From assembly GCA_947462335.1 (NCBI GenBank), contig OX381704.1, positions 48,302,942 to 48,366,941 of the forward strand: 64,000 nt of DNA. The letters are read 5' to 3'. Below are positions 13,101 to 24,345 of this stretch, in pieces. The notes beneath the pieces were generated by a model. That model was not told the origin of the DNA and did no database searches. It saw only the letters and a list, made by a program, of their open reading frames with translations. Position 1 is the stretch's first letter; each line of letters opens with the position of its first letter. The stretch comes from Harmothoe impar (Eukaryota > Annelida > Polychaeta > Phyllodocida > Polynoidae). The position numbers and the translations under genes were made by a program.

Positions 13101-14185
13101 AATAACAAATCGGCCTCGGATTTAGGGGTCCTATTCGTTGGGCCGGTAACCACGTTTCTAGGGTTATGTTTTGACGTAACCACGCACGGACGCCATATTG
13201 CCCCGGGTACAGTGTCGTCGCCTGTGCTATCTGCTCTGCGTTTTGAAGAGTGTACACTGGCACCCTGCGCATAGATAATGGCCGATTATGGCCATGATTT
13301 TGCTTTAAACGCTTAATAACTCACACACCATGGCCGGGGGTACCATACCCTTCAGCGGTATTAAAATAAAGCCGCCACCTGTCATATATTTGAAGAAATT
13401 AAAGCTTGAACGGGGCCCCCTGTACTGAAGCATCCAAAAGTGTACCCGGCACAGTATGGCGTCCGTGCGTGGTTACGTCTAAACGTAACCCTAGAAACGT
13501 GGTTACCGTCCGCACGAATACCCATCTTTGAATTATGTTACTTTACTGCAAAAGTAGACCAAACTTTTATATTTTTCTTTCTTGTACTAAAGACTGTCGT
13601 CTCATTACCATTTCTAAATCCCATTAATCTTTATTACCTGGTGATATTGGAGTAGAATTTATCCGTTACAACTCAAGTATTGTATTTGATTGATATGTTT
13701 CAGATCAGCGAGGTGGTCGTGGTGACCGGCGCGGCGGAGGTCGCGGTGGTGATCGGCGCGGCGGTGGTGGTGGCGACCGTGGAGGGGATCGTAACCAGGG
13801 TGGCTGGAGCGACCGTCCCGGCAGTGCCAGCAGCCAAGGAGGCTGGAGTGGTGGCGGGGCCAAGCACTACGGGCAGCAGGAGCAGTCTGCCGGCCAGGCC
13901 TTCTTTGGTGGTGGCGGCGGTGGCTACCAATACGGTGGGGCCCAACAGCAAGGCTACCAACAGCAAGGCTACCAACAGCAGGGTCATCAACAAGGCTACC
14001 AACAGCAGGGCTATCAACAACAGCAACAAGGACAATATCAACAAGGAGGGGGCTACCAACAGGGTGGTTATCAGCAAGGCAGTGGAGGATATGATGGGGG
14101 AGGGCGGGGAGGTGGCCGTGGTGGTGGCCGTGGAGGTGGCCGAGGAGGCGGCCGCGGTGGACGGGGTGGCCGAGGTCGGTACTGA
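7168..14185 (+). CDS. FAM98: FAM98 family protein (FAM98A/B-like), 11 exons with Gln/Gly/RGG tail
   Basis: Vertebrate FAM98 proteins join the RTCB-DDX1 tRNA ligase complex (FAM98B) or bind PRMT1 (FAM98A). Exons: 7168-7205, 8835-8983, 9108-9164, 9424-9501, 9721-9809, 9988-10098, 10417-10614, 10935-11034, 11346-11428, 11859-11955, 13704-14185. All phases join; total 1482 nt, 493 residues. Family signatures: DSLEDLGYEGPLLEDG near the start, YECRREMLLKRLDVTIQSF, WSDRVK, VYQPIRRVLSNKT, REKTKCAINRVKIGHVPDRG and MEPPPPEMP (about residues 312-321). The last exon (residues 334-493) is low complexity: RGG/GDRR blocks, then about seven GYQQQ-type repeats, then a run of GGR ending RGRY. Such tails bind RNA and are arginine-methylated in relatives. 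A second possible last exon is listed separately. Whether it is orthologous to A, B or C cannot be told; it probably predates that split. Confidence 0.95.
7522..7601. mobile_element. 80-bp hairpin element with 8-9 bp target duplication in FAM98 intron 1
   Basis: Ends CAGACTCG ... CGAGTCTG; the outer 26 bp of each side pair with two mismatches around a loop of about 28 nt. It is flanked by direct copies of GTCTAAGGG (7513-7521 and 7602-7610), splitting a copy of the G-rich dispersed repeat also seen at 3878. An 8-9 bp duplication points to a hAT or Mutator-type transposase acting in trans. The element is far too small to code. Confidence 0.75.
12636..12724 (+). CDS. FAM98: Alternative last exon of FAM98, short basic tail
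   Basis: After exon 10 (ending in phase 1 at 11955) a strong acceptor (taattttatcattttag) opens an exon in the right phase: it encodes GHSGSWAGKRRNQNKNEG, then WWKH, NKKQRRY and a TGA at 12722-12724. No stop intervenes and no good donor lies inside, so it can serve as a terminal exon, giving a 362-residue protein without the prion-like/RGG tail. The RGG exon at 13704 begins in the same phase, so the two are mutually exclusive ends. An AATAAA at 13365-13370 could serve this form. Evidence is from splice signals and reading frame only. Confidence 0.6.
13131..13521. repeat. Long inverted repeat upstream of the FAM98 RGG exon
   Basis: Arms 13144-13211 and 13441-13508 (68 bp each) are reverse complements with few mismatches; weaker pairing extends outward to about 13131 and 13521. 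Shared words include ggtaaccacgtttctagggt and acgcacggacgccata. The arms flank 229 bp and lie between the two alternative last exons of FAM98, so a stem would form in the pre-mRNA. It may be the remains of a MITE; I see no clean target duplication. Confidence 0.75.
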
Positions 14186-14567
14186 CCTCCCTGGATCTAA
14201 CTCATTAAACGAAATGTCCCCTATACAACGACCGTCAACACCAAGAATTAGGATTATTGTCTCAAGGATATATTTTAAGATATACTTCCTTGCCGTTGCT
14301 TAGATATAACTGCGATATAGTTATACTAATTTTGTTGATTCGGACTTTAGGCCATAACTGACTAATGCTCTGGTTGATCATATCTTGAAAGATGACAGCT
14401 GTGACATGCCTGTGCTTACAATAAGGAACAAATCACTATTAGTCATATGTCTGTGGTGAACAATGCAATACATATACCCTGGTAGCATCGTCTTGAAGTG
14501 ACAATGACTAAACTGTTTGAGGATACCGTTGTATCCCTTTTTGTGCATTTTAATTTGTTATCTATTT

Positions 14568-14573
14568 AATAAA
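14568..14573 (+). terminator. Polyadenylation signal AATAAA of FAM98
   Basis: First AATAAA downstream of the FAM98 RGG exon, about 380 nt after the stop, in AT-rich sequence. Confidence 0.7.
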
Positions 14574-14599
14574 CGTCAAATATTCAATGCATCCTGTAA

Positions 14600-16569
14600 A
14601 GTGTGGCTTAGATTGTTATTACAAGTACCGTAAAACCTCGCATATAGGCTGCGGCTAAGACGCATGTCAGATTGCCAATGTGGTTTAGATTATAGGATAA
14701 TAGGACAGCTTATGGGATAAGCCAGGATGTGGCTTATACGCTTAGTCGTTAGATGTATTACTGCAGTATTAAAGTCCCCATAATCAGACCCCCTGGGAGG
14801 CTTATATATTACCAAAGTCTAGGTGCAGCTGATACGCGAGCTACGCAAGGTTTTACGGTAGTAGGCCTACATGGTATAAGGCAGGGCATTTTGGTATTTA
14901 ATGAGCACCCAATAGGGAGGGAGGCAGGCAGGCAGGCAGGGAGGGAGGCAGGGAGGAAAGTTTGGAAAAAACAAAGTTTGGAAAAAAAAATTGGAAAAAA
15001 AAAAATTTGGAAAAAAAAACCCCAAGAAAAAAACAACTCAAAGGGAGGAACTCACAAAGCGTCTCATATACCGTCTCAAAAAAGCGTTCCTGGCTGCCTT
15101 AACATGGAACTCTATGGACTCAACACTTTGGTGGAGGACATCAGAGGGAGGTTTTTCCTATACCTGCAATGCTAAAGGAATTTGTGCAAAAAAAGCTAAA
15201 AGTGACACTTTTTTAAATGCCTTTTTTGAGCATTTGAGCAAACCCACATATACACAATACTGGTATGGGGAGATTGGCATTGACCAGCAGTACATAGAAC
15301 AGTGACATTTGTTTGGCAGGAAGATTTATTTGCAGAATTATTCCAGATACAAGTGATGGGAAAAATGTCTTAAATTGGGTTCAGAACCGTCGTATAAGAC
15401 CCTGAGGCACAGTAGTGCCCCTGGGTCCACACTTTTTTAAATTTACCTGATTGCCCGGCCGGGTTGGATAAAATACCGGTAGATCCATGTTAGTTGATGC
15501 AATTGCATTCATGACCAAGTTATTGCCATTAGATTTATGATTCTCCATAGCCTATAGATTTGAACACCACAGAGAGGTATTTTGATCACTGCCTCTGCTG
15601 CAGAATGCAATATAAAACCTACTGCAGTGTCACCTGGTGAGAGAGAACTAAACTATACACAGCGAGAACAAAGACCAGGTGGCAGCAGCAACCTCGAGCC
15701 CGCCGGCTGGTTTCAGAACACTGAGAAATTGTCAAATTTCTCCTTTTCACACGAAGAGGCAACATTTTATACAGCGAAGTAACATCCATTATACAACGGA
15801 GACTCTGAATGACAGGTTTTATACGTGAGTCATGTTGCGTTTTGACATGTTTTAGCATTATAGTGTGGGGTGAGCGATATTAGGGGCTTGCACCCATAGA
15901 GATCTACCTGTAACTTGTAAGCCTAAGGCAATACAAATCACAAAGGCTGTGTTATGGTTGCCTGTACTACAGGGCTTACTGCTGCAAGCAAGACTACAGG
16001 CTGTAGTCTTGCTTGCAGCAGTAAGCCCTATGTATACCTGTTATAGTGTCCTTAGGTCTACCATATAGAGTAGGCAGGGTTCAGAGTCTGTATAAATTCA
16101 GGGTGGGCGTGGTTGTAGATCTAGAATAGATCTAGAATAGATATTATCATTATTATTATCCGAAAAACTGAGTTAATTTTGTGAAGGCTGAAGCAGTACA
16201 ATTTTCTCTCACTGACACAGAAGCAGCATTGATGGCAATCCTATTGATATGCATGGCCACTGATTCTGGTCTTCCTTCAGATATAGAAAGATAGGATGAC
16301 GGTAGGCCTATGCCAACTTGGTGCATGCCACTATGATAGCACAGATGTGGCGTCCTGAGTACCCAGTCCCAGACCCCATTGCATTTGTATTCAGAAGGTT
16401 GTCCAGACCCCTCCCTCACCAGAGAAATGGATGTTTAAGCAGGGTATCAGATACGGAATTTCTGTTATTCTACTTTTAGTAGGACGAAACTACTAACTGG
16501 AATTTAATGTTAATCAAATATATTTCTGAATTTCATTAATAGGTAATTAAATATATTTCTGAATTTCAG
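14600..16569. other. Intergenic region FAM98-TDP1
   Basis: No gene seen. Contents: two related stretches with taaaacctcgcatataggctgcggc and its inverse near 14630-14860 (a degenerate repeat), a purine-rich low-complexity stretch at 14915-15040 (ggcaggcagg and ggaaaaaa units), the 59-bp palindrome at 15971-16029, and a tandem duplication of taattaaatatatttctgaat-type sequence at 16510-16569. The last of these ends in a possible acceptor (tttcag at 16564-16569) that may open the first TDP1 exon. Confidence 0.6.
15971..16029. repeat. Perfect 29-bp-arm palindrome with 1-nt loop
   Basis: Arms 15971-15999 and 16001-16029 are exact reverse complements (agggcttactgctgcaagca followed by agactacag, and the reverse), separated by a single G at 16000. 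There is no poly-A, so it is not simply a retroposed copy; perfect identity implies recent origin or maintenance. Function unknown. Confidence 0.9.
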
Positions 16570-16623
16570 AGAGTAGTTTCTCAGCAACAGGGAATTGTGT
16601 GAAGAAAGGAACAAAAGAGAAAA

Positions 16624-19600
16624 ATGGCGTCATACCATGCCATCTCAGATTCTGATTCAGATACTACCATCGACCCAACAGACGCTCCACACATCCTGGC
16701 ATCGGACACTGACCCCGACTCCCCAGTGAAAACACCAAGCAAAAAGTTACCGTTGGTGCACTCTAAGTCACTCCACACCATCTCGGAAAGCGACTCTGAC
16801 GATGAAACCATCATCCCCCCGACTCAGCCTAAGTTGGCAACAAAAACTAAACAGACAGCTCATAAGAAACCAGTCAAGGGGTCTTCCTCAATGTCTAAGC
16901 CCAAGGAGCACAAAGTCCAGCATCGGGTAAGTCCTGTAATGGACCACAGTAAAAAGGGCACATCTTCAGCTACCAAAGGCAGCTACCAACATGACCTATT
17001 TGGCAGTGACAGTGATAATGATGATAAACTGATGGCTGAGTTGGCTGACGTGACAAGCTCTGTGTCAGGCGCCTCCCTTGGGCGCAAGTTGAGTAAAGAC
17101 CCTACCATGGTCCAACAGTGGACGGGTGGACAAGGAGTGAAGCGGGCCCACGATGACTCCGACAACCGCCCTGTCTGCAAGGACGGAAAGCTTTGTCTCC
17201 GCAAGACTCAAGCCCATTTTGAAGAGTATAGACACCCAGGTATAGTACTTCCAAGATATTAGTTAGGCTAAATATATCTAAATCATTGGCAGGCCTAATA
17301 GGCCAACATAGAGTTTAGGTTTATGCCCTAGACAACTAAGTAGGTTTACAGCTCAATAAAATAAAGTATAATTTGCACATTTCATGGCTGTTAACATTTC
17401 TCTACAATATATTTTTTTCTAGTTAAGGGATGGAATGTATCTTTTATCTAATTTAAATCTCGGGCTCGATATATAGTTTCACGAAAAAAAAAAGATATTC
17501 AAGGAATACCGTAGTGAATATGCTTCAAAATCTGTTTCAGAGTCAATTAAACATAAGGATGAGTGGAGATCAGCGGAGAAAAAACGCCGCCTTAAATCAC
17601 CAGGAGCCAGCTCATCAACGAAAACACCTTTTAGTTTTTATCTCAGCAAGGTTGATGGGATTCCAGAGAGATATAATGATGTCAATTCTCTTGATATCAA
17701 AGGTATATAACTGTATCCTTCTACTAAGCAAAACAAAGTGTACCATACATATGTATTGAGAATATGTATTAGTGAAAAGAAGCCAAATTGCTTAACGAGT
17801 TATAATTGCCACCTCCCATGATGGTGTATATTACCATCCAACCATTTGTACCGAAGAATGCTTTATGATACTACCGACACACAATAGGCCTAAGTGTATA
17901 GTGTATATTACTGCGCTGAAAATTATTTTCTTTTAATTTTCAGATATTCTATCACCGAGCATGGGTAACCTCCAAAAATCCGCACAGGTAAATTGAAAAC
18001 GATACTTTGTTACAACTCACTTCTGACACTACAATCAATGGAAATTGACTCTCAATCGGTGGTGCTTTAAAGATGGTATATCAGCTAATAGACTTCCCAA
18101 ACCTTTTCTTCAAAATGGATATAATTTTAATGTCAAGGGTTTTGTTATTATTTTAGCTGATATGCAGTGCTCAATGTTAAATATATTTGTGTATAAATGC
18201 ATGATTTGAGATAGAAAACAATGTTGCTTATTCACCTCACTGACGCAGTGTCCCCCCCCCCCCCCCCTATGTGAGCATACCGGGAACTAAGCTAATAGGG
18301 AAAGCACTGAGCCATGCAGTATAAACACATAGGGAGTTTTAGTGTCGACCTACAGTAAAAAATATTGCACTGCATGTGCTCATCTTATAGACTAAGACAC
18401 TGCCAATAATTTTAAAAGTAAGGGAAGACGTATGGGATAGGATATACAATAAGAATATGATAAGACTAAAGAATCTCCAAACATTTAGCTGACACCATCT
18501 TTAAAGTGTTGTATGAAGGAAAGAAAAAACCCACTGATTACCCATCTTAGATATTTTTCCCTTTTGATTTCAGTTCAGCTACGTTTATGATATCCCATGG
18601 CTGGTTAACCAATACCCTCCATGCTTTAGGTGAGTGGTGGCTTAATTGTATATTGTTATTTGTGTTGGACTCCCTTACGATATAGATATGTAGATAATAC
18701 TTCAATCTGAATGGTAGTACGGGGTAGGATGAAATAAATATTTGCCAGTCTAAATCAATAAGAATAATCACTATTGCAAGCTCAGACTTGATAAGAAAAA
18801 AGGGTTTATGTTGTATGCATGTATTATACATTCAGCCCTGGTACACCCGGTACACTGAATCTGATTTTCGATCACATTGACCATTGAATTTTGTTCTGTA
18901 ATTCTGTATCTGCCCATTTTGACCAACCGATAGAAAACTTCCATTGACTGTCGTCCACGGATTCCAGCGAAATGAGAAAAAGGCATTAGAATTGGAGGCC
19001 AAACCGTTCCCAAACATCACACTCTGCAGGGTATGTATTGTGAGGGAGGGTACTTGCGATGATTATTGCTGCCTAATCTTGTCTAGGTCATTTAACAAGA
19101 GAGTCAAATTCAGGACAACATTTACAGTACTCTGTTTTAGTACACTGTACTTTTTAATACACACGTAATAACATTTTCTGGTGGGAGGGGAAGGGGTGAA
19201 GGGGGCAAGCTAACTAAAATGCGTGGTGTTTATGTTCAGTTGTATCCACCTGATTATTACTGTTTCTTTCTAGGGCAAATTGGAAATAATGTACGGGACT
19301 CACCACACGTAAGCAACATTTTCTGTTATCCATTATATCCATTAAACATTAATGACTATAGAATCTAGATAAAAACGTAGCGTTAGTCAAAAATCGTCCC
19401 ATATTGCTGTTTAACATTTAATTCCCGATCGCCTATGTATTCATGTGATGATTAAACAAAGATTATTGGACCGTATGATCTAACTAAAATAAGATGCTAA
19501 TTTGCGTTGTCATTTAAATTTTGTGTTTTAGTAAGATGATGCTGCTAGTGTATGACAATGGGATGCGTGTAGTTGTCACAACAGCCAACCTCATAGGCAA

Positions 19601-22600
19601 GGACTGGGCACAGAAGACACAAGGGTAACTTCTCTATAAGATACAGGGATATACAATCACTTACTATAGTAAAGCATCCCAAGTCCATCTAACGTGCTGG
19701 GATTCAACCAAACCTCTGGATGTGGCACCTGATACATGTACATGAATCTGAAGTAGCAATCATGATATCAAAACACAGTATGATTGTCTGAAGGGTATAT
19801 GAAATAAGGTTATGATTTTAAAATAAATTATGCAGTAAACCAATTGTATGTTGGTTAATTTGGCAGGTTGTGGATGAGTCCATTATTCCCCAGGCTGCCA
19901 GAGGAGAGCGCTTCAGACGGAGACTCACCGACCCACTTTAAGCGGGACCTCCTCCAGTACCTGTCGGTGTATGCCGACCCCGCAATGGCCGAGTGGCTCG
20001 CGACAGTCCGCCACCACGACATGTCAGCAACCAGGTAAGCAATTACAAATGTCACACCTGAAACTGGAATGATGTTAGACATTTCTATTGAAAGAAGATT
20101 CAATTGAATATAATTATTGCGATCATGATAGTTGACCCTTTAGAGGCCGCATTGTGCTTTATATATAATTCACAAGGCCATTGGTCGTCATCATGCCTAC
20201 CCGTTCGGAGTAGGGCCGGAATGATGCTTGGCTACAGGGCTGCATTCATGCATCGTGACGATAAAGGGTATTATCCATTAAAACAGTGTGCGTCCTTAAA
20301 GGGTTAAAGAGGTGAGAATAAAGCCATTGTCCCTAAATTGTTGCTGGTTGCAGAGTCTACCTGATAGCGTCGGTACCTGGACGGCACATCGGTCCGCACA
20401 GATCCTCCTATGGTCATCTTAAACTTCAGAAGGTGAGGCTTTGGTGATACATGTGTATGGTTGGTACCATCCCAAGATCAGTACGAGCCGCAAGGGTTTC
20501 ACTGCGGGCCATTTTAGCATAAGGCGTAAAACGGTTATCGCACTGCAGAACTATCGTACTACTCATGACCACAAATGTGTTATTTGTTATGATTACATGG
20601 CAACTCATGAGGACCCTGACTCATTTCACTATGGTCGTATTGAAAAAAAAGTGAAAGCCATGTTTAAGAAATGTGGGAATCTATACCTGATGGTCCTAGA
20701 TTTGGTGACATTAGTCAATTAGACCCTTGCTTGTTGTACTCCAGGTACTGAGTGAACATGGCCCTAAGGCTGACTCAGTGAGGGACTGGCCGGTGGTAGC
20801 TCAGTTCTCCAGTGTCGGGTCCCTAGGGGCCTCAGCGGAGGCCTGGCTCACGGGGGAGTTCAGGTCTAGTCTCGCTACTACACGGGGGCCAAAAAACGCA
20901 CAGAAACCAGAGATAAAACTGGTAAGTGTTACTAAATTTTTTAATGTTTCGCAGCTACAATTCAATGTACAGATGACGGAGCAGCTACTCGACACGTATA
21001 TGTAGATTTTAAAAGTAATGTAGGCCTATAACCCGCATCTGGGGTCTGGACATAGCTACTTTAATATTGAGATACTTTTTTGAAAAAAAAACTTGTATAT
21101 ATACCCACACCAAAACTTTGAGAATATTATATAACCCATGAATGTGAAACTAGAAATAAATTAACATTGCACAAATTATTAGAATTATTGTAGGTTTTAA
21201 CCGTACCCTATTTTTTGTTGATCGTGTGACATCTTGCCATCTTTCCCCCAATGCCAGGTGTACCCTAGTAAAGCCAACGTGAGAGAGAGTCTGGAGGGTT
21301 ACCCTGCAGGAGCCTCCCTACCCTACAGCATTAACACGGCCAAGAAGCAGACATGGCTACACACCTTCTGGCAGTAAGTTTCTGACTTCTTTTAACCCTT
21401 AATAAAGGGCCGTATGGTGCCTTTATGCATCAGGCCCTTTGTCGTCATGATGCATAAATGCAGCCCTGACAGGTAACTCACTAGGGCTGCATTCATGCAT
21501 CATACCGACAAAGGACAGAGGACATTGAATCATCATGAGTGCGGTTCTTAAAGCGTTAATCTCCCGTATTTATAGAAAGAAAATCAAAAAATCTTTTCTA
21601 TATCAACAAATACTGTATCATTTATAAGTACCGCATGTGTTTCATGCGATGACAGGGATGCCAAGTGTTACGATTTTTTTTCGTAATTCTACGATGTTTG
21701 ACCCTCATTACGACCATTACGATTTCTGGTGTTAAATTACAATTTCCAGGATTTTTTTAAGTGTGTATACAAAAAAGGCCTATCCCCTATCTTGTGTGTT
21801 GCAACATGGGGGGAAAAACAATTAGTCCCCTTCTTTTGAAACTGCTTGGCACACACCTGCCTTTATACTGTTCTGATGTAGTATGGTTAGACATTCATTA
21901 TTATGTTATAAAATGGAGCATAACACGAACCTATGTGCAAGAGCATTCATAAGGAATACTATTGTTACGATTTTTGTTATGATTTCAAGTTAAAAAAAAT
22001 ACGATTTTGGGGTCCAAAAGTCGTAACAAATACGATTTGAGGGTGAGGTAACTTGGCATCCCTGCGATGAAACAGGGTTAGGTTTTTGCCCTTTCATGTA
22101 AGTGAAAATGAGAAAGAGAGTCATATAATTGTAGATTGTGAGAAATGGAACACCACATGATGGTAACACGCTGCGTGCTTTGTCCACTAGTCACTGGTAT
22201 GCTGAAGTCCGTGGCCGTAGTCCTGCGTCTCCACACATCAAGACCTACCTACGCTCCGACCCCGACTGGAGGAATCTGGCTTGGTTTATAGTAACGAGGT
22301 ATAACACATGTTAATGACGCTCCTAAACATGGATTTACTATACAATAGCAAACAGTCTCATCGTAACTTTATATACTAAACTAATTATTGGTGCTTCATA
22401 ATAAACCATCTTAAAGATGTCCATTATCTATTATTGTCAATAGGATATAGAGTTTGAGTTTTAAAAATTGATTCATTTTATTTCAACAGTACATTATCCA
22501 TTGTAGGCAATAATATATATATCACCCCAGTCATAGCAGTGTGTGACTTATATATAGTCACTCCTTCCACAACCGGCTCTACTCACCTACATGTTTAAGA

Positions 22601-24199
22601 GGTTACATCTGGACTGTTAAAGCTACAACCGTTCACTTTTTGATTTCTAGTGCTAACCTCTCCAAGGCAGCATGGGGCGCGTTGGAGAAGGCTGGATCTC
22701 AACTCATGATCCGGTCCTATGAACTTGGCGTGCTCTTCTTACCAGAGTCTTTTGTAAGGCCACTTAAAATTGATTATCAGCTTTGCAGACACCGCGCGCA
22801 TCCTCTAAAAACGGCCGCATTGGTCATTTTTTTCACCTTTTAAGAAAAAAAATGCCAAAAAAGGGCGCATCTAGAAAAAATCAGAAGACATGTTGCAAAA
22901 ATATAAGTATCTCAGCTGATAATAGGGGTAGAAACGAAGTTTAAAGGGCATTTTAGACGTTATTTACATGTGCAGACCATCAATTTATGCAAAAAAAAAA
23001 AAGGCCCTCCCGCACCTCAAAAAAAAGTATATCAAATAAAATAAAAAGCCTCCCTCCCTCACCGATTTTCCCCAAAAAGTGTCCGCAAAGCTGATAATCA
23101 ATTTTAAGTGGCCTAAGTAAAACAAGTTTATATAATAGGTCACAACAAAAAAATAGTTGGGCTACGGATATTGCTTTTGAAAAAAATTGTAAACAACAAT
23201 TTATATTTTTTGTCTATTGATTTTGCACCTGAACGAGTCGAGCGAGCGACAATTATTTTATTGTTTTACTCGTGCTCTGCCTTCGACAAGAATATAAAAC
23301 TTGCATTTCCGAAAATATGGGCCAAATCCGTAGCCCGACTTTCATTTGGTCTGGCCATATGTAGTGAAATATAGCCGTAAGTAATGGATGTTTTATTTGT
23401 ATGGTAAGGTTGTCTATAAAAGATGGAAAATTAATGACCACCCGCTGTTAATTAATTGACTCGAGACAGATACAATTGAAATAGAACAATCCTATACATG
23501 TACGCCCTTCCTAGGATCTGGATACATTTGAGGCCTTGAGAACCGACACAGATGACCCGACAGCAGAAAACGTCTTTCCTGTTCCATTTGATCTGCCACC
23601 CACCCACTATGACATCAAAGTGGGTAAGTGCTTACACATAGTAAAAAAACTCCTATACATGTACTACCAACATTGGAGATATACCCCATGGGACACATAT
23701 ATGCTTCATCATACTTAATTAAAGATAGCATTTTTAGTAAATACTTAAATGATATTGTATAGGGGATGCGTAGGGCCATAGGGGAGGCAGCCTCGGCCAG
23801 CGCCTATCCTACCAGTTGGACATACTCAGAAGAGGGAGCCGGAGCTGTATTGGTATGGGAGTCCGAGACTGTAGGGGAGGGGGCGGGGGTGGTCATTATA
23901 TATTTATCAACAGAGGCGTGGGGGGGGGGGTGATTTTCCGGGAGGTTATTACATAATGACCACTCCCTAACCATAGGCTAATGGGAGTAGTAGATCTCCA
24001 TAATTTGTATAGCAAATTGTACTATGACAAGCAAATTTACTGCTTGGGTCAGTTGAAAGTCAGCTTCATTTTCATTTCGTAAAAAAACCCACCAAGGATT
24101 ACCACTGTATATGCTTGTGTTGTAGATCGGCCTTGGGTATGGGACATCCCCTACGTTGACAAACCAGATCGTCATGGCAACAAATGGTGTCCTACCTAG
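16624..24199 (+). CDS. TDP1: Tyrosyl-DNA phosphodiesterase 1 with N-terminal PBZ-like zinc finger, 15 exons
   Basis: Nuclear repair enzyme that removes topoisomerase I peptides and other adducts from DNA 3' ends. Exons: 16624-17239, 17541-17702, 17944-17987, 18574-18629, 18934-19030, 19274-19308, 19532-19624, 19867-20034, 20354-20432, 20745-20921, 21258-21373, 22191-22298, 22651-22753, 23515-23623, 24126-24199; 678 residues, all phases consistent. Catalytic motifs: YGTHHTKMMLL (His336, Lys338) and PHIKTYLR (His563, Lys565) with [10 protein letters not shown] (Asn586); the 23-residue spacing from His563 to Asn586 equals human H493-N516. Also [36 protein letters not shown] and a C-terminus ending NKWCPT. 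The N-terminal 200 residues are Ser/Asp-rich and disordered; Cys185, Cys191, His198, His204 form C-x5-C-x6-H-x5-H followed by HPG, the PBZ pattern. Human TDP1 (608 residues) has no such finger. Start chosen as the first ATG of the long open first exon. Confidence 0.97.
18071..18500. mobile_element. TTAA-flanked MITE (AGATGGT family) in TDP1 intron 3
   Basis: Terminal inverted repeats AGATGGTATATCAGCTAA / TTAGCTGACACCATCT between TTAA at 18067-18070 and TTAA at 18501-18504. About 430 bp, non-coding, with a C-run at 18251-18268 inside. Same family as 29768, 45331, 53631 and 54047. A TTAA duplication is the piggyBac hallmark; assignment to that superfamily is inference. Confidence 0.75.
20131..20307. 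mobile_element. CCCTTTAAGG-family MITE in TDP1 intron 8
   Basis: Left end tgaccctttagaggccgcat, right end gtgcgtccttaaagggttaa, with internal tgctttat, gggctgcattcatgcatc and catgatg-like words. It belongs to a family whose better ends read TTAACCCTTTAAGG, seen also at 21392, 24346, 29585 and 30984. Non-coding. Confidence 0.65.
21392..21559. mobile_element. CCCTTTAAGG-family MITE in TDP1 intron 11
   Basis: Begins ttaacccttaataaagggcc and ends ggttcttaaagcgttaa. Two inner copies of a sequence like atgcatcat/atgatgcat face each other, so the element folds back on itself. Family as at 20131. Confidence 0.65.
22758..23113. mobile_element. PIF/Harbinger-like MITE inserted in the exon-13 splice donor of TDP1
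   Basis: Terminal inverted repeats of about 33 bp begin GGCCACTTAAAATTGATTAT at both ends and continue CAGCTTTGC(A/G)GACAC. TAA flanks both sides (22755-22757 and 23114-23116). The left TAA is bases +2 to +4 of the donor that follows exon 13 (GT at 22754-22755). Removing the element and one TAA rebuilds GTAAGTAAAAC. Related to the element at 5307. Confidence 0.85.
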
Positions 24200-24294
24200 T
24201 AACTTCACCAGTCCTATGGAGAGCCTACATTTTCGAATGCAGGGCTACCACATCTTCCCTCAGGTTGGAGACGTGGAGAACCAGCAGCAGCTAG

Positions 24295-24300
24295 AATAAA
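24295..24300 (+). terminator. Proximal polyadenylation signal of TDP1
   Basis: AATAAA 96 nt after the TDP1 stop codon. A second AATAAA lies at 24960-24965; use of that distal site would place the MITE at 24346-24561 in the 3' UTR. Confidence 0.55.
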
Positions 24301-24345
24301 CCACTCTGTGGTTCATACTGGCTAAACTCTAGATGAGCCAGTGAT

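Noticed and set aside
13700..14077. 125-residue minus-strand open frame
   Set aside because: Antisense shadow of the repetitive FAM98 RGG/Gln-rich exon; leucine/alanine runs arise from the repeat.
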